The notes beneath the pieces are model-generated. The model made no database searches and had not been told where the DNA came from. It saw only the letters and a list, made by a program, of their open reading frames with translations. A DNA stretch of 55,794 nt from Bacteriovoracaceae bacterium (lineage in GTDB: Bacteria > Bdellovibrionota > Bacteriovoracia > Bacteriovoracales > Bacteriovoracaceae): assembly GCA_023954635.1 (NCBI GenBank), contig JAGSHI010000007.1, positions 1-55,794 on the forward strand. The letters are read 5' to 3'. The translations under genes and the position numbers were made by a program. Of the stretch, positions 8,395 to 16,366 are shown piece after piece. Numbering within the stretch: position 1 is the first letter of the stretch; every line of letters begins with the position of its first letter.

Positions 8395-8594
8395 TCTAAG
8401 ATACTGAATTTTCGTTCTAAACAATGTATATTTTGAGGTGTTCTTGTTGTATAATAAGGGTGCAAATGAGAATTTGCGAAAGATAACCTCACAAGGAAAG
8501 GATTTATAGAACCTCCGTCTGACAATTGCTTTTTGAAAAATTTCAATCAGCATCAACTAAAAACCCCACTCATTTATAACAAGGATTTAGGCTA
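8395..8594 (+). promoter_or_regulatory. Leader region of the CNNM gene
   Basis: This 200-bp gap holds a TATAAT at 8450-8455 without a good -35 and an inverted repeat GCAAAT/ATTTGC (8462-8467 and 8472-8477). If transcription starts near 8462 the mRNA has a leader of about 130 nt. I do not recognise a known riboswitch. Confidence 0.3.
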
Positions 8595-9971
8595 ATGGAC
8601 CCCATGACGGGCACCGAAGCGTTTTCAACACTGGAAGCTGTCTCTTTGGTCGTTTGTTTTATTGCCTCTGGATTCTTTTCAGGCTCTGAAGCCGTTTTGA
8701 TGTCTGTTGGTGTCGATCGCTCGAAACAGTTGATTGAAGAAGGCGGTCCGAAAGGAAACGCTTTTAAGTTTATGGTTGAAAGACCAAGTGAACTTCTTAC
8801 AACAATCCTCGTTGGAAATAATGTTGTTAATATTTGGGCAGCATCTTTAACCACGACAATCGCTGCGAGAATTTTTGCTAATGATGCCGTCGCGATATCT
8901 GTGGGGGTAACGACAATTATTATTCTTATTTTTGGTGAGATCATTCCAAAAACTTTTGCAAGAACTCACGCTGAAAAATTAAGCTATCCCGTTATTAGAA
9001 TACTACAAACACTCTATTATTCTTTGTATCCAATCATTAAATTCACAGTCTTTGTTATCAAGGCCATCCTTGGTGAGAATGCTCAGCTGACTGGTCGACT
9101 CGTAACGAGAGATGATCTTGAATATATGATTAATAAAGCTGAAAAAGAAAAGACCATTGATTCAAAACAACTTGATATGTTGAACTCGATTTTAGAGTTT
9201 CCAAAAATTAAAGTGAAAGACATCATGATTCCGAGGCAGAAAGTTAAATTCATTGAAAAGAATATGCCTCTTAAAGAAATTCTTTCAACAGTTCAATCAG
9301 ATGTTCACAGTCGTTACCCTGTTTCAGATGGGGAAATTGATAATATGCTTGGGTTCCTTCATGTGAAAGACTTGGCCTTTATTCAAGAGAAATCAAACTT
9401 TGATATTGTAAGCCACTTAAAAGAGCCATTCTTTGTTTATGAACATATGAAAATTCAAGCTGTGTTTGATCATATGAACAGAAAGAAAATTCACCTTGCT
9501 ATGGTTAAAGATGAAAATGGATTAATCGTAGGTATTGTGACCCTAGAAGATATCATCGAAGAAATTCTTGGCGAAATTCAGGATGAGCACGATATCGAAG
9601 AAGACGATGTTAAGAAAGAATATGAAGAAATGGATCTTGAAGTTGGAATCATTGTTGAAGGTACAATTTCACTAAGAGATCTATATAACGAATACGATAT
9701 CAAAATTCCTTTAAATGATAATTACTCAACTCTCGCGGGCTTTGTTCTCGATATGCTTGGGAATAACTTTCCTGAAACAGGTCAAATCATTGTTTGGGAA
9801 GGCTTTAGTTTCGACCTTGAAAAAGTAGACGATTACGAGATTAGAGAAGTTCGAATCCGAGACGTTGATGGTGAGAAACACTTGTTTTCAAAAAGTCGAG
9901 CACAGGATGACAATGAAGACGAAGAAGCTGAAAAGCCTCTGTCAGGGTTCTCTAAGACCGAAACATCTTAA
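8595..9971 (+). CDS. CNNM/CorC-type CBS-domain membrane transporter (hemolysin-like)
   Basis: The 458-residue product has the CNNM (DUF21) transmembrane domain (about 10-190) with GFFSGSEAVLMSV and the IFGEIIPKTFA motif, then two CBS domains (about 205-330) and a C-terminal CorC/HlyC domain (about 350-435). Bacterial homologues (CorB/CorC, YfjD, GldE) are linked to magnesium and cobalt efflux or, in gliding bacteria, motility; the exact role here is inferred. AAGGA precedes the ATG. About 200 bp of non-coding leader lies upstream with a TATAAT at 8450-8455 and a short inverted repeat (8462-8477). The acidic C-terminal tail is variable in the family. Confidence 0.9.
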   Translation: MDPMTGTEAFSTLEAVSLVVCFIASGFFSGSEAVLMSVGVDRSKQLIEEGGPKGNAFKFMVERPSELLTTILVGNNVVNIWAASLTTTIAARIFANDAVAISVGVTTIIILIFGEIIPKTFARTHAEKLSYPVIRILQTLYYSLYPIIKFTVFVIKAILGENAQLTGRLVTRDDLEYMINKAEKEKTIDSKQLDMLNSILEFPKIKVKDIMIPRQKVKFIEKNMPLKEILSTVQSDVHSRYPVSDGEIDNMLGFLHVKDLAFIQEKSNFDIVSHLKEPFFVYEHMKIQAVFDHMNRKKIHLAMVKDENGLIVGIVTLEDIIEEILGEIQDEHDIEEDDVKKEYEEMDLEVGIIVEGTISLRDLYNEYDIKIPLNDNYSTLAGFVLDMLGNNFPETGQIIVWEGFSFDLEKVDDYEIREVRIRDVDGEKHLFSKSRAQDDNEDEEAEKPLSGFSKTETS

Positions 9972-10036
9972 AGTGTAATGTCTTTTCCTTAAACTTCACT
10001 TATTATTAGTTTGTATCCCTTTCTTTAGGAGAGCTT

Positions 10037-11041
10037 GTGGAAGATCGCATTTATCCAATAGCTATTATAGGTGGTGGTTCTGCTGGAACGATGGCCGCAT
10101 TAAGAGCAGTTCTTAATAATGACGAAACTCTTTTTTTTCCTGGATCTGGAAAAGATAAAAAGAAGTCTCGCGGTTTTTGGGTTCGAAAAGTCGAAAACGT
10201 CCCAGGACATCTTGGTTATAAAAGAGGAATTGAAGATCCAAATAAAGAAAGTCTCGACTGGTTAGCTAGTGGAGAATTTAAAGAAAAGTTTCATTGGAAA
10301 AAAGGACGCGGGATAACTTCAGTTGTAAAAAGACCAACAGGAGGATTTGAGCTCACTGATACAAAAGGTGAAATGTATATCGCTCGGTTTGTTATCATTG
10401 CTACTGGAGTGATGGACATTCAGCCTCATATTGATGAATCAATTCAACCCATTCTTCCTTATGCAAATGTTCAAGTCGTGGATTATTGCATTCGCTGTGA
10501 TGGACATCATACTCTGGGGAAACATGTCACAGTTATAGGCCATACTTCAGATTCAGTTTGGGTAGGAGCTCTTTTAAAAGAAAGATACGACTGTCCTGTT
10601 CATATCTTAACAAATGGAAGCAATCCTGAGTTTGATGAGACAACTAAAAAACTAATTCAAGCCTGGAACTTTAAAGTAAGTACTGAAAAAATTGTCAATG
10701 TTATAGGCAAAGAGAAAGAAGGAATCTTAGAGGGATACGAACTTGAGGGTGGAGAAAAAATAGAAACAAATTTTTCTTTTATCTCACTTGGAATGATTGT
10801 TTATAATGAGCTCGCCAAATCTCTAGGTGTAGAAGTCGACGATCGTGGATTTTCTATAACAGATGCCAAGGGACAAACTAATGTTGAGGGAGTTTATGCA
10901 GCCGGAGACTTAAGAGCTGGACTGAAAAAGCAAATCTATACGGCATGGGATTCTGCAGTTGATAGTGCTGATCACATCAATGGAATTCTTAGACGTGAAA
11001 AAAGAAAGAAGGCCTTTGAAGATGCTGGGGTTAAGATTTAA
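10037..11041 (+). CDS. Thioredoxin-reductase-like FAD-dependent oxidoreductase
   Basis: The 334-residue flavoprotein has an N-terminal FAD motif IGGGSAGTMAALRA (residues 9-22), a redox CxxC as CIRCDG (about 153-158, the position of CATCDG in TrxR), a second Rossmann strand VTVIGHTSDS, and the C-terminal FAD segment GVYAAGDLRAGLKKQ. It therefore belongs to the TrxR/AhpF-like class II disulfide oxidoreductases. The second nucleotide motif lacks the usual GGGNSA glycines, and an insertion with GSGKDKKKSRG follows the first FAD motif, so NADPH use is uncertain and it may be a ferredoxin-dependent form. Start is GTG at 10037 with AGGAGA upstream. Its 3' end overlaps the convergent ferredoxin gene by 11 bp. 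Confidence 0.85.
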   Translation: MEDRIYPIAIIGGGSAGTMAALRAVLNNDETLFFPGSGKDKKKSRGFWVRKVENVPGHLGYKRGIEDPNKESLDWLASGEFKEKFHWKKGRGITSVVKRPTGGFELTDTKGEMYIARFVIIATGVMDIQPHIDESIQPILPYANVQVVDYCIRCDGHHTLGKHVTVIGHTSDSVWVGALLKERYDCPVHILTNGSNPEFDETTKKLIQAWNFKVSTEKIVNVIGKEKEGILEGYELEGGEKIETNFSFISLGMIVYNELAKSLGVEVDDRGFSITDAKGQTNVEGVYAAGDLRAGLKKQIYTAWDSAVDSADHINGILRREKRKKAFEDAGVKI

Positions 11042-11378
11042 GAGGAGAGATTGAAATATCTCCATTCACTTTACTTCTACATGACAGTCTGATGGTTTTC
11101 CCTTTTGCATGATCTTCACCATATTTTTGATTATATTCAGTGATGAGTGCTTCAATCGTATTTTTTTCAATTGCTGAAGCAGGCGAAATATTCTCAGAAC
11201 CTTCAAGAACCTCTATTCGACATGAACCACAAGAACCGGCCAAGCAGCCATGCGGCAATGTGAGGCCTTGGCGATCGAGACCATCAAAGAGCAATTCACT
11301 CTCATTTAGTTCAAAAGATTGATCATCTTTATTAGTATTTTCAGCGGCTTGAATAGTTTTAACTGACACAGTGGGCAT
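11031..11378 (-). CDS. 2Fe-2S ferredoxin
   Basis: The 115-residue product is a plant/adrenodoxin-fold ferredoxin. The cluster ligands are the C-x4-C-x2-C unit in GCLAGSCGSC and a distant Cys in LSCRSKV. It would serve as a soluble electron carrier. The ATG at 11378 is chosen; a TTG at 11396 would add six residues. GAGGA lies about 11 nt before the ATG, a long spacing. It faces the thioredoxin-reductase-like gene tail to tail, which may indicate a shared redox role but is not proof. Confidence 0.88.
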   Translation of the reverse strand: MPTVSVKTIQAAENTNKDDQSFELNESELLFDGLDRQGLTLPHGCLAGSCGSCRIEVLEGSENISPASAIEKNTIEALITEYNQKYGEDHAKGKTIRLSCRSKVNGDISISPLKS

Positions 11379-11485
11379 AGGACTTTTATTCCTCAAGACT
11401 TAAGATTTCGGCGATTTTACGCATGTTCTAATAAGTTTACCTAATTATTATTTCAGGTACAGAAAAAGTTTACGGGAGTTAGCAA

Positions 11486-12598
11486 ATGCTTAGTTTTGAA
11501 AGATTGTATGCAGATGGACACGAAGAGGTTGTTTTCTTCTCTGACCCTTCTTGTAACCTAAAGGCCATCGTGGCGATTCATAATACTGTACTTGGTCCAG
11601 CTCTTGGTGGAACCAGAATGTGGACATATAAAAATGAAGATGAGGCCATCGAAGATGTTCTTAGACTTTCAAAAGGTATGACTTATAAAGCTGCTGTTTC
11701 AGGACTTAACCTGGGTGGTGGAAAAGCGGTTATCATCGGTGATCCAACTAAAGATAAGTCAGAGGCCCTTTTTAGATCGTACGGGAGATTCCTTGAGTCA
11801 CTTAACGGAAGATATATTACTGCAGAAGATGTGAACATCGGTGTTGAAGACATTGAGCACGTCTTTACTGAAACTCCAAATGTTGTTGGAGTTGCAAAAA
11901 TTCACGGTGGTTCTGGAGACCCTTCTCCTTATACTGCACTTGGTGTTTTTAGAGGAATGGAAGCTAGTTGTCTTAAAGTTTTTGGGAACAGATCTGTTGA
12001 AGGTAAGTCAGTTGCTCTTCAGGGAGCGGGAGCTGTTGGTCGAAACTTAGGAAGACTTTTAAAAGATCACGGAGCGAAAGTTTACTTCACAGATATTAAT
12101 GAAGGAAACATTGCAAAATTTAAAGAGATTGATCCTGATGCGACACTCGTAAGTGTTGATGAAATTTATGATGTTGACTGTGATATTTACGCTCCTTGTG
12201 CTCTTGGTGCTTCAGTCAATGACGACACTATTGATAGACTAAAGTGTAAAATTATTTCTGGTGCTGCAAATAACCAACTTGCTGAAGATAGACATGGAGT
12301 GATTCTTAGAGAAAAAGGAATCCTTTATGCTCCTGATTATCTCATTAATGCCGGTGGATTGATGAACGTTTCAATTGAATTTGAAGGTTGGTCAGACAGT
12401 AAAGCAACTAGAATGGTGGATACTATTTACGATACGACTTTGAAAATTTTCAAAATATCAGATGACCAAGACATTCCAGTTCACAAAGCAACAGATATAC
12501 TTGCTGAAAGCCGGATTGAATCAATCAAGAAAATTAAAGGTAAACACTTAGGTGGAGCTCTTAATTCTCACAGATTCCCAGGTCGTAAAACTCAATAA
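11486..12598 (+). CDS. Leucine/branched-chain amino acid dehydrogenase
   Basis: The 370-residue product belongs to the Glu/Leu/Phe/Val dehydrogenase family and is closest in pattern to leucine dehydrogenases: GPALGGTRMW (about 35-44), the catalytic lysine region KGMTYKAA and NLGGGKAVI (about 64-85), and the NAD-binding GAGAVGRNLGRLL (about 180-192). It reversibly deaminates branched-chain amino acids to 2-oxoacids. GGGAG lies 7 nt before the ATG. It is followed by an intrinsic terminator. A branched-chain 2-oxoacid dehydrogenase gene lies 1.4 kb downstream, fitting consecutive steps of one catabolic path that also supplies branched fatty-acid precursors. Confidence 0.92.
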   Translation: MLSFERLYADGHEEVVFFSDPSCNLKAIVAIHNTVLGPALGGTRMWTYKNEDEAIEDVLRLSKGMTYKAAVSGLNLGGGKAVIIGDPTKDKSEALFRSYGRFLESLNGRYITAEDVNIGVEDIEHVFTETPNVVGVAKIHGGSGDPSPYTALGVFRGMEASCLKVFGNRSVEGKSVALQGAGAVGRNLGRLLKDHGAKVYFTDINEGNIAKFKEIDPDATLVSVDEIYDVDCDIYAPCALGASVNDDTIDRLKCKIISGAANNQLAEDRHGVILREKGILYAPDYLINAGGLMNVSIEFEGWSDSKATRMVDTIYDTTLKIFKISDDQDIPVHKATDILAESRIESIKKIKGKHLGGALNSHRFPGRKTQ

Positions 12599-12626
12599 TC
12601 AAAAAATCAAAGACTTGAATGCAAAG

Positions 12627-12651
12627 GCCTACTTATTAAGTAGGCTTTTTT
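12627..12651 (+). terminator. Intrinsic terminator after leucine dehydrogenase gene
   Basis: Stem GCCTACTT / AAGTAGGC with a three-base loop (12627-12645) is followed by six T residues. Confidence 0.88.
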
Positions 12652-12721
12652 GTTGATTCAGATTGCTCCGGTAAATGCTGCAGGGGTACACCACCAATTA
12701 TTGAGAAGTTACAATAGGAGG

Positions 12722-13834
12722 GTGAAAATTATAATACGAACTCTACTCTATTTTTCACTTCTGATCCCGGCCCAATCATTGGCCGCGATTGACTTCGAAG
12801 ATGCATCAACACCTGAACTTGCAGTTTCTGGCAGAGCGCTCGCTATGGGGAATGCTTTTGTAGCTAAAGTCGATGACCCATCTGCCGTTTTTTATAATCC
12901 AGCGGGGCTTGGGACAATTAGAAAGACAACATTTCATTTAAGTAACTTCCACTTCGAAACTAATAAAGGTTGGATGCAGGCAACTACTGGCGGGAAGGCC
13001 GGTGATGTACCTTCAACTTTTCCAAAAGGTTTTAGTCTCGATGGAACCAGACAAGTTTTACTTGTGAATAGAAAGAGACTTGCTCACAGTCGTTTTCATT
13101 TAATGCCAAATTTAACAACGAGATATTTTTCGATAGGTTATCTCTACGCCAAGCAAACGAGAGCTTATATGGGCGAGGGTGATAATGCTCTTTTTGAGTA
13201 TGCCACTCGTAATGATCAAGGTCCTTACTGGGCGCTAAATCTTTCTATCTTTGGTGGGATTGTAAAATTTGGAATCACGGGACTTTGGCTGACTCGTAAA
13301 GAAAAGTTAGATGATGCTGACAAAGATACGACGATTGCGCTTGTTAAAGAAGATTATAAAATTGGAAAGAGCTGGCAGTTTGTTTCTGGTTTTAAATTTA
13401 CAATGCCAATTGCCTGGCTTCCAACTATTGCTATTAAGATGAACAACTCATTTGCCAATCATTTCTCCACAGTAAAAGGATCTGATGGGCCACCTGAAGA
13501 TATTAAGCAATCTGTCGATATTGGATTTTCTCTTGCTCCCCAGGTTGGTCGAGTGATGAGAGTTCACTTTGAAATTAATTACAAAGATGCAACAGATGAG
13601 TTTACTGAAGTTTCTACAGGCAGAAAAATTACTGCAGGAATGGAAATAGATATTAAACGAACTGTCTTTTTTCGATTTGGATACGGTGATGGTTTTGGAT
13701 CAGCAGGTATTGGTATCGCTACGAAGAAACTTCAATTTGATCTCTCGACTTACTCTGTTGATACGACAACCAGTGCATTTCGAGGTGAAGAAGATAGAAG
13801 GTTCTCCCTCACAGTTTCTTCAGGAATTCTCTAA
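12722..13834 (+). CDS. FadL/PorV-like outer-membrane beta-barrel protein
   Basis: After a signal peptide ending near SLAA, the mature protein begins with the hallmark of the OmpP1/FadL and PorV/UPF0164 group: GRALAMGNAFVAKVDDPSAV then FYNPAGLG. The rest has alternating aromatic beta strands ending in a hydrophobic C-terminus, as expected for an outer-membrane barrel of about 370 residues. FadL proteins import hydrophobic molecules and PorV serves type IX secretion; the role here is not clear. Start choice is difficult: GTG at 12722 directly abuts AGGAGG (12716-12721), while ATT at 12728 would have ideal spacing. No upstream start has a ribosome site. Confidence 0.82.
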   Translation: MKIIIRTLLYFSLLIPAQSLAAIDFEDASTPELAVSGRALAMGNAFVAKVDDPSAVFYNPAGLGTIRKTTFHLSNFHFETNKGWMQATTGGKAGDVPSTFPKGFSLDGTRQVLLVNRKRLAHSRFHLMPNLTTRYFSIGYLYAKQTRAYMGEGDNALFEYATRNDQGPYWALNLSIFGGIVKFGITGLWLTRKEKLDDADKDTTIALVKEDYKIGKSWQFVSGFKFTMPIAWLPTIAIKMNNSFANHFSTVKGSDGPPEDIKQSVDIGFSLAPQVGRVMRVHFEINYKDATDEFTEVSTGRKITAGMEIDIKRTVFFRFGYGDGFGSAGIGIATKKLQFDLSTYSVDTTTSAFRGEEDRRFSLTVSSGIL

Positions 13835-13906
13835 CATAAAATCAGATAGTTAAAGCATTGCGTGGGCCACTTTTTTTACAGAGTGCTAAGTGTTTTGTAT
13901 ATTTTT

Positions 13907-13928
13907 TCAAATCATTTCAACGATTTGA
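13907..13928. promoter_or_regulatory. Inverted repeat upstream of the branched-chain E1 gene, possible operator
   Basis: Perfect 7-bp arms TCAAATC and GATTTGA are separated by 8 bp, 31 bp before the ATG at 13959. The geometry fits a dimeric repressor site; an RNA hairpin is also possible. Confidence 0.35.
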
Positions 13929-13958
13929 TGCAAAACGTTATCATGTGAAGGAACTTTC

Positions 13959-16157
13959 ATGCTTGAAAAAAATGTAGCCGATAAGAAAACCTCTAAAAGA
14001 GCACCCTCTAAAAAAGAAGTTAATGTCGTGTACGAGAACAAATTAAAGTTAGCTAAAAAATGTGGACTGAAAAAAGAAGATCTTGTTTCAATGCTAAGAA
14101 ATGTTTTTGTCTCTCGAAAAATTGATGACGCTGAAATTCAAATGAGAAAACAATCGAAGGCCTTCTTTCAAATTTCTAGTGCAGGTCATGAGGGAATCTT
14201 AACGGCAGCCGCAAAAGTTCTTAAGCCAAAACATGATTGGTTTATTCCATATTACAGAGACAGGGCCCTTTGTTTAGGTCTTGGTGTGACTCCTTATGAA
14301 ATGTTATGTCAGGCTAACGGAAATGAAGGCGATGCTGCTAGCCATGGTCGTCAGATGCCGGCCCATTGGGGACATATAGATTATAATATTGTTTCAAAAT
14401 CTTCTTGTACGGGAACTCAGTTTCTTCAAGGTGTAGGTCTAGCTGAAGGGGGAAGGTATCTTTCTCAGCTTAAAGCAGAAGGTGTTGATCTAGAGGGTCG
14501 AGAAGCCTTTGATGATGAAATAATTTATGTTTCATCAGGAGATGGTACAACTTCTCAAGGGGAATTTTGGGAATCAATCACAACGGCTTGTGTAAACAAT
14601 CTTCCAGTCCTTTATATGATTGAAGACAATGGTTACGCCATTTCAGTTCCAACAAACGTTCAAACTCCTGGAGAGTCAATTTCAAAAGCACTTGCTAATT
14701 TCCCAGGATTAAAAATTTATAAGTGTGATGGAAACTGTCCTGTTGAGTCTTATGCAACTATGCAAGAAGTTGCAAAGTATATGAGAAGTAAAAGAGGACC
14801 AGTTCTTGTTCATGCAACAGTTACGAGACCATACTCTCACTCTCTTTCTGATGATCAGACAATGTATAGAACTGCTAAAGAGTTGGAAGAAGAAAAAGTA
14901 TTGGATGTTTTTAATTCTTATCCAAAATTTCTAGTTGAGAGTGGAGTTTTAAAACAAGATGAAGCTGATTCACTTTTAGATGATGTGAGTAAAGAAGTTA
15001 AAGAGGCCATGCAAAAGGCAATTAATACTCCTTGGCCGGATGTCTCTACAGCAACTGACCATGTCTATAGCATGGATAGTGATATCTCTAGTTCAGAATT
15101 TGAAACAGAGGCTGAACTAACTGGAAAAGATGACATCCCTATGGCGGGATCAATCAATCAAACATTGAAATCGGAAATTAAAAATAATCCATTTATTATG
15201 ATGTTTGGTGAAGATGTTGCGGATTTTTCTGAACTTGAAAAATTAGATGATCCAAACTTAAAAGGAAAGGGTGGAGTTTTTAAAGTTTCATCTGGATGCC
15301 AAAGAGTAGGTAGAGAAAATCAAGTCTTTAATTCTCCATTGGCCGAAGCAAATATTATTGGTCGCTCCATTGGTATGGCCTTAAGAGGAATTAAACCAGT
15401 TGTTGAGATTCAGTTCTTTGATTATATCTGGACTGCTTACATGCAATTAAAAAATGAAATGGCGACAACGAGATATAGGTCAGGTGGTGATTTTAAAAAC
15501 CCAATGGTCGTTCGTGTTCCAATCGGTGGATACCTTAGAGGTGGATCAATTTATCACTCACAATGTGGTGAATCCCTTTTTACTCATATCCCAGGAATTA
15601 GAGTAGCGTTTCCTTCTAATGCTAAAGATGCGGCTGGACTTCTTCGAACGGCGATTCGTTCTGATGATCCTGTGATGTTTCTTGAGCACAAGCATCTTTA
15701 TTATCAAGGTTATAACCGAACTGCTGATACCGGAGAGAATTATATGATTCCTTTTGGTAAGGCCCGTGTCGTTCGAGAAGGAACAGATGCGACTGTTTTT
15801 TGTTGGGGAGCTCTTGTTCAAAAATCTGTTGAAGCTGCTAAAACTCTTGAAAAAGAGGGATACAGTGTAGAAGTTATTGATGCGAGAACTCTTGCTCCAT
15901 TTGATATGGAGGCCATCAAGACGTCACTAGCTAAGACAAATAGACTTCTTATTGCTCACGAAGAAACAAAGACTTCCGGATTTGCTGGTGAGATCGCAGC
16001 TTGTGTAAATGAGCAATGTTTCGAATCTCTAGATGCTCCAATTTTAAGAGTTGCCGCTAAGGATTCTCATGTGGCCTATTGTCCGGCCCTTGAAGATGAT
16101 CTTCTTCCGCAGGTTGAAGACGTGACTCTAGCCCTTCGAAAACTCGTTCAATATTGA
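13959..16157 (+). CDS. Branched-chain 2-oxoacid dehydrogenase E1, fused alpha-beta subunits
   Basis: The 732-residue protein joins E1 alpha (about 50-365) and E1 beta (about 385-730) in one chain. The alpha part has SSAGHEG, the YYRDRA segment and the thiamine-diphosphate motif GDGTTSQGEFWES through IEDNGYAIS. The beta part has GEDVADF, NSPLAEANIIGRSIGMA and FLEHKHLYY near its C-terminal transketolase domain. It decarboxylates 2-oxoisovalerate-type substrates and passes acyl groups to E2. E2 and E3 are not nearby. AAGGA precedes the ATG by 7 nt. The leucine dehydrogenase just upstream makes its substrates. A hairpin at 16173-16193 follows. Confidence 0.92.
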   Translation: MLEKNVADKKTSKRAPSKKEVNVVYENKLKLAKKCGLKKEDLVSMLRNVFVSRKIDDAEIQMRKQSKAFFQISSAGHEGILTAAAKVLKPKHDWFIPYYRDRALCLGLGVTPYEMLCQANGNEGDAASHGRQMPAHWGHIDYNIVSKSSCTGTQFLQGVGLAEGGRYLSQLKAEGVDLEGREAFDDEIIYVSSGDGTTSQGEFWESITTACVNNLPVLYMIEDNGYAISVPTNVQTPGESISKALANFPGLKIYKCDGNCPVESYATMQEVAKYMRSKRGPVLVHATVTRPYSHSLSDDQTMYRTAKELEEEKVLDVFNSYPKFLVESGVLKQDEADSLLDDVSKEVKEAMQKAINTPWPDVSTATDHVYSMDSDISSSEFETEAELTGKDDIPMAGSINQTLKSEIKNNPFIMMFGEDVADFSELEKLDDPNLKGKGGVFKVSSGCQRVGRENQVFNSPLAEANIIGRSIGMALRGIKPVVEIQFFDYIWTAYMQLKNEMATTRYRSGGDFKNPMVVRVPIGGYLRGGSIYHSQCGESLFTHIPGIRVAFPSNAKDAAGLLRTAIRSDDPVMFLEHKHLYYQGYNRTADTGENYMIPFGKARVVREGTDATVFCWGALVQKSVEAAKTLEKEGYSVEVIDARTLAPFDMEAIKTSLAKTNRLLIAHEETKTSGFAGEIAACVNEQCFESLDAPILRVAAKDSHVAYCPALEDDLLPQVEDVTLALRKLVQY

Positions 16158-16172
16158 TTAAAATCATACTGG

Positions 16173-16193
16173 GTGCCCACTATCTGTGGGCAC
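16173..16193 (+). other. Hairpin after branched-chain E1 gene
   Basis: GTGCCCAC / GTGGGCAC, 8-bp arms around TATCT. No T-run follows, so it may be a stabilising 3' hairpin or a weak terminator. Confidence 0.5.
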
Positions 16194-16366
16194 AAAGTCT
16201 TGTTTCAGCTATTTAGCTGGATTTCTCTGAGTTACCCCAAAATCAAGTAAAATCAGTACTTTGACTAGGTATTAATTGCCTTAATTCATCAAAATTTCGT
16301 TCAAATCGTGCACGGGAGTAAAATAGAGGGACGTATATTAAATATTTATTTAACCAAGGCTTAGTC

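Noticed and set aside
8395-8594. Mg-sensing M-box riboswitch in front of the CNNM gene
   Set aside because: I cannot find the conserved M-box segments; only a long leader and a small inverted repeat are visible.
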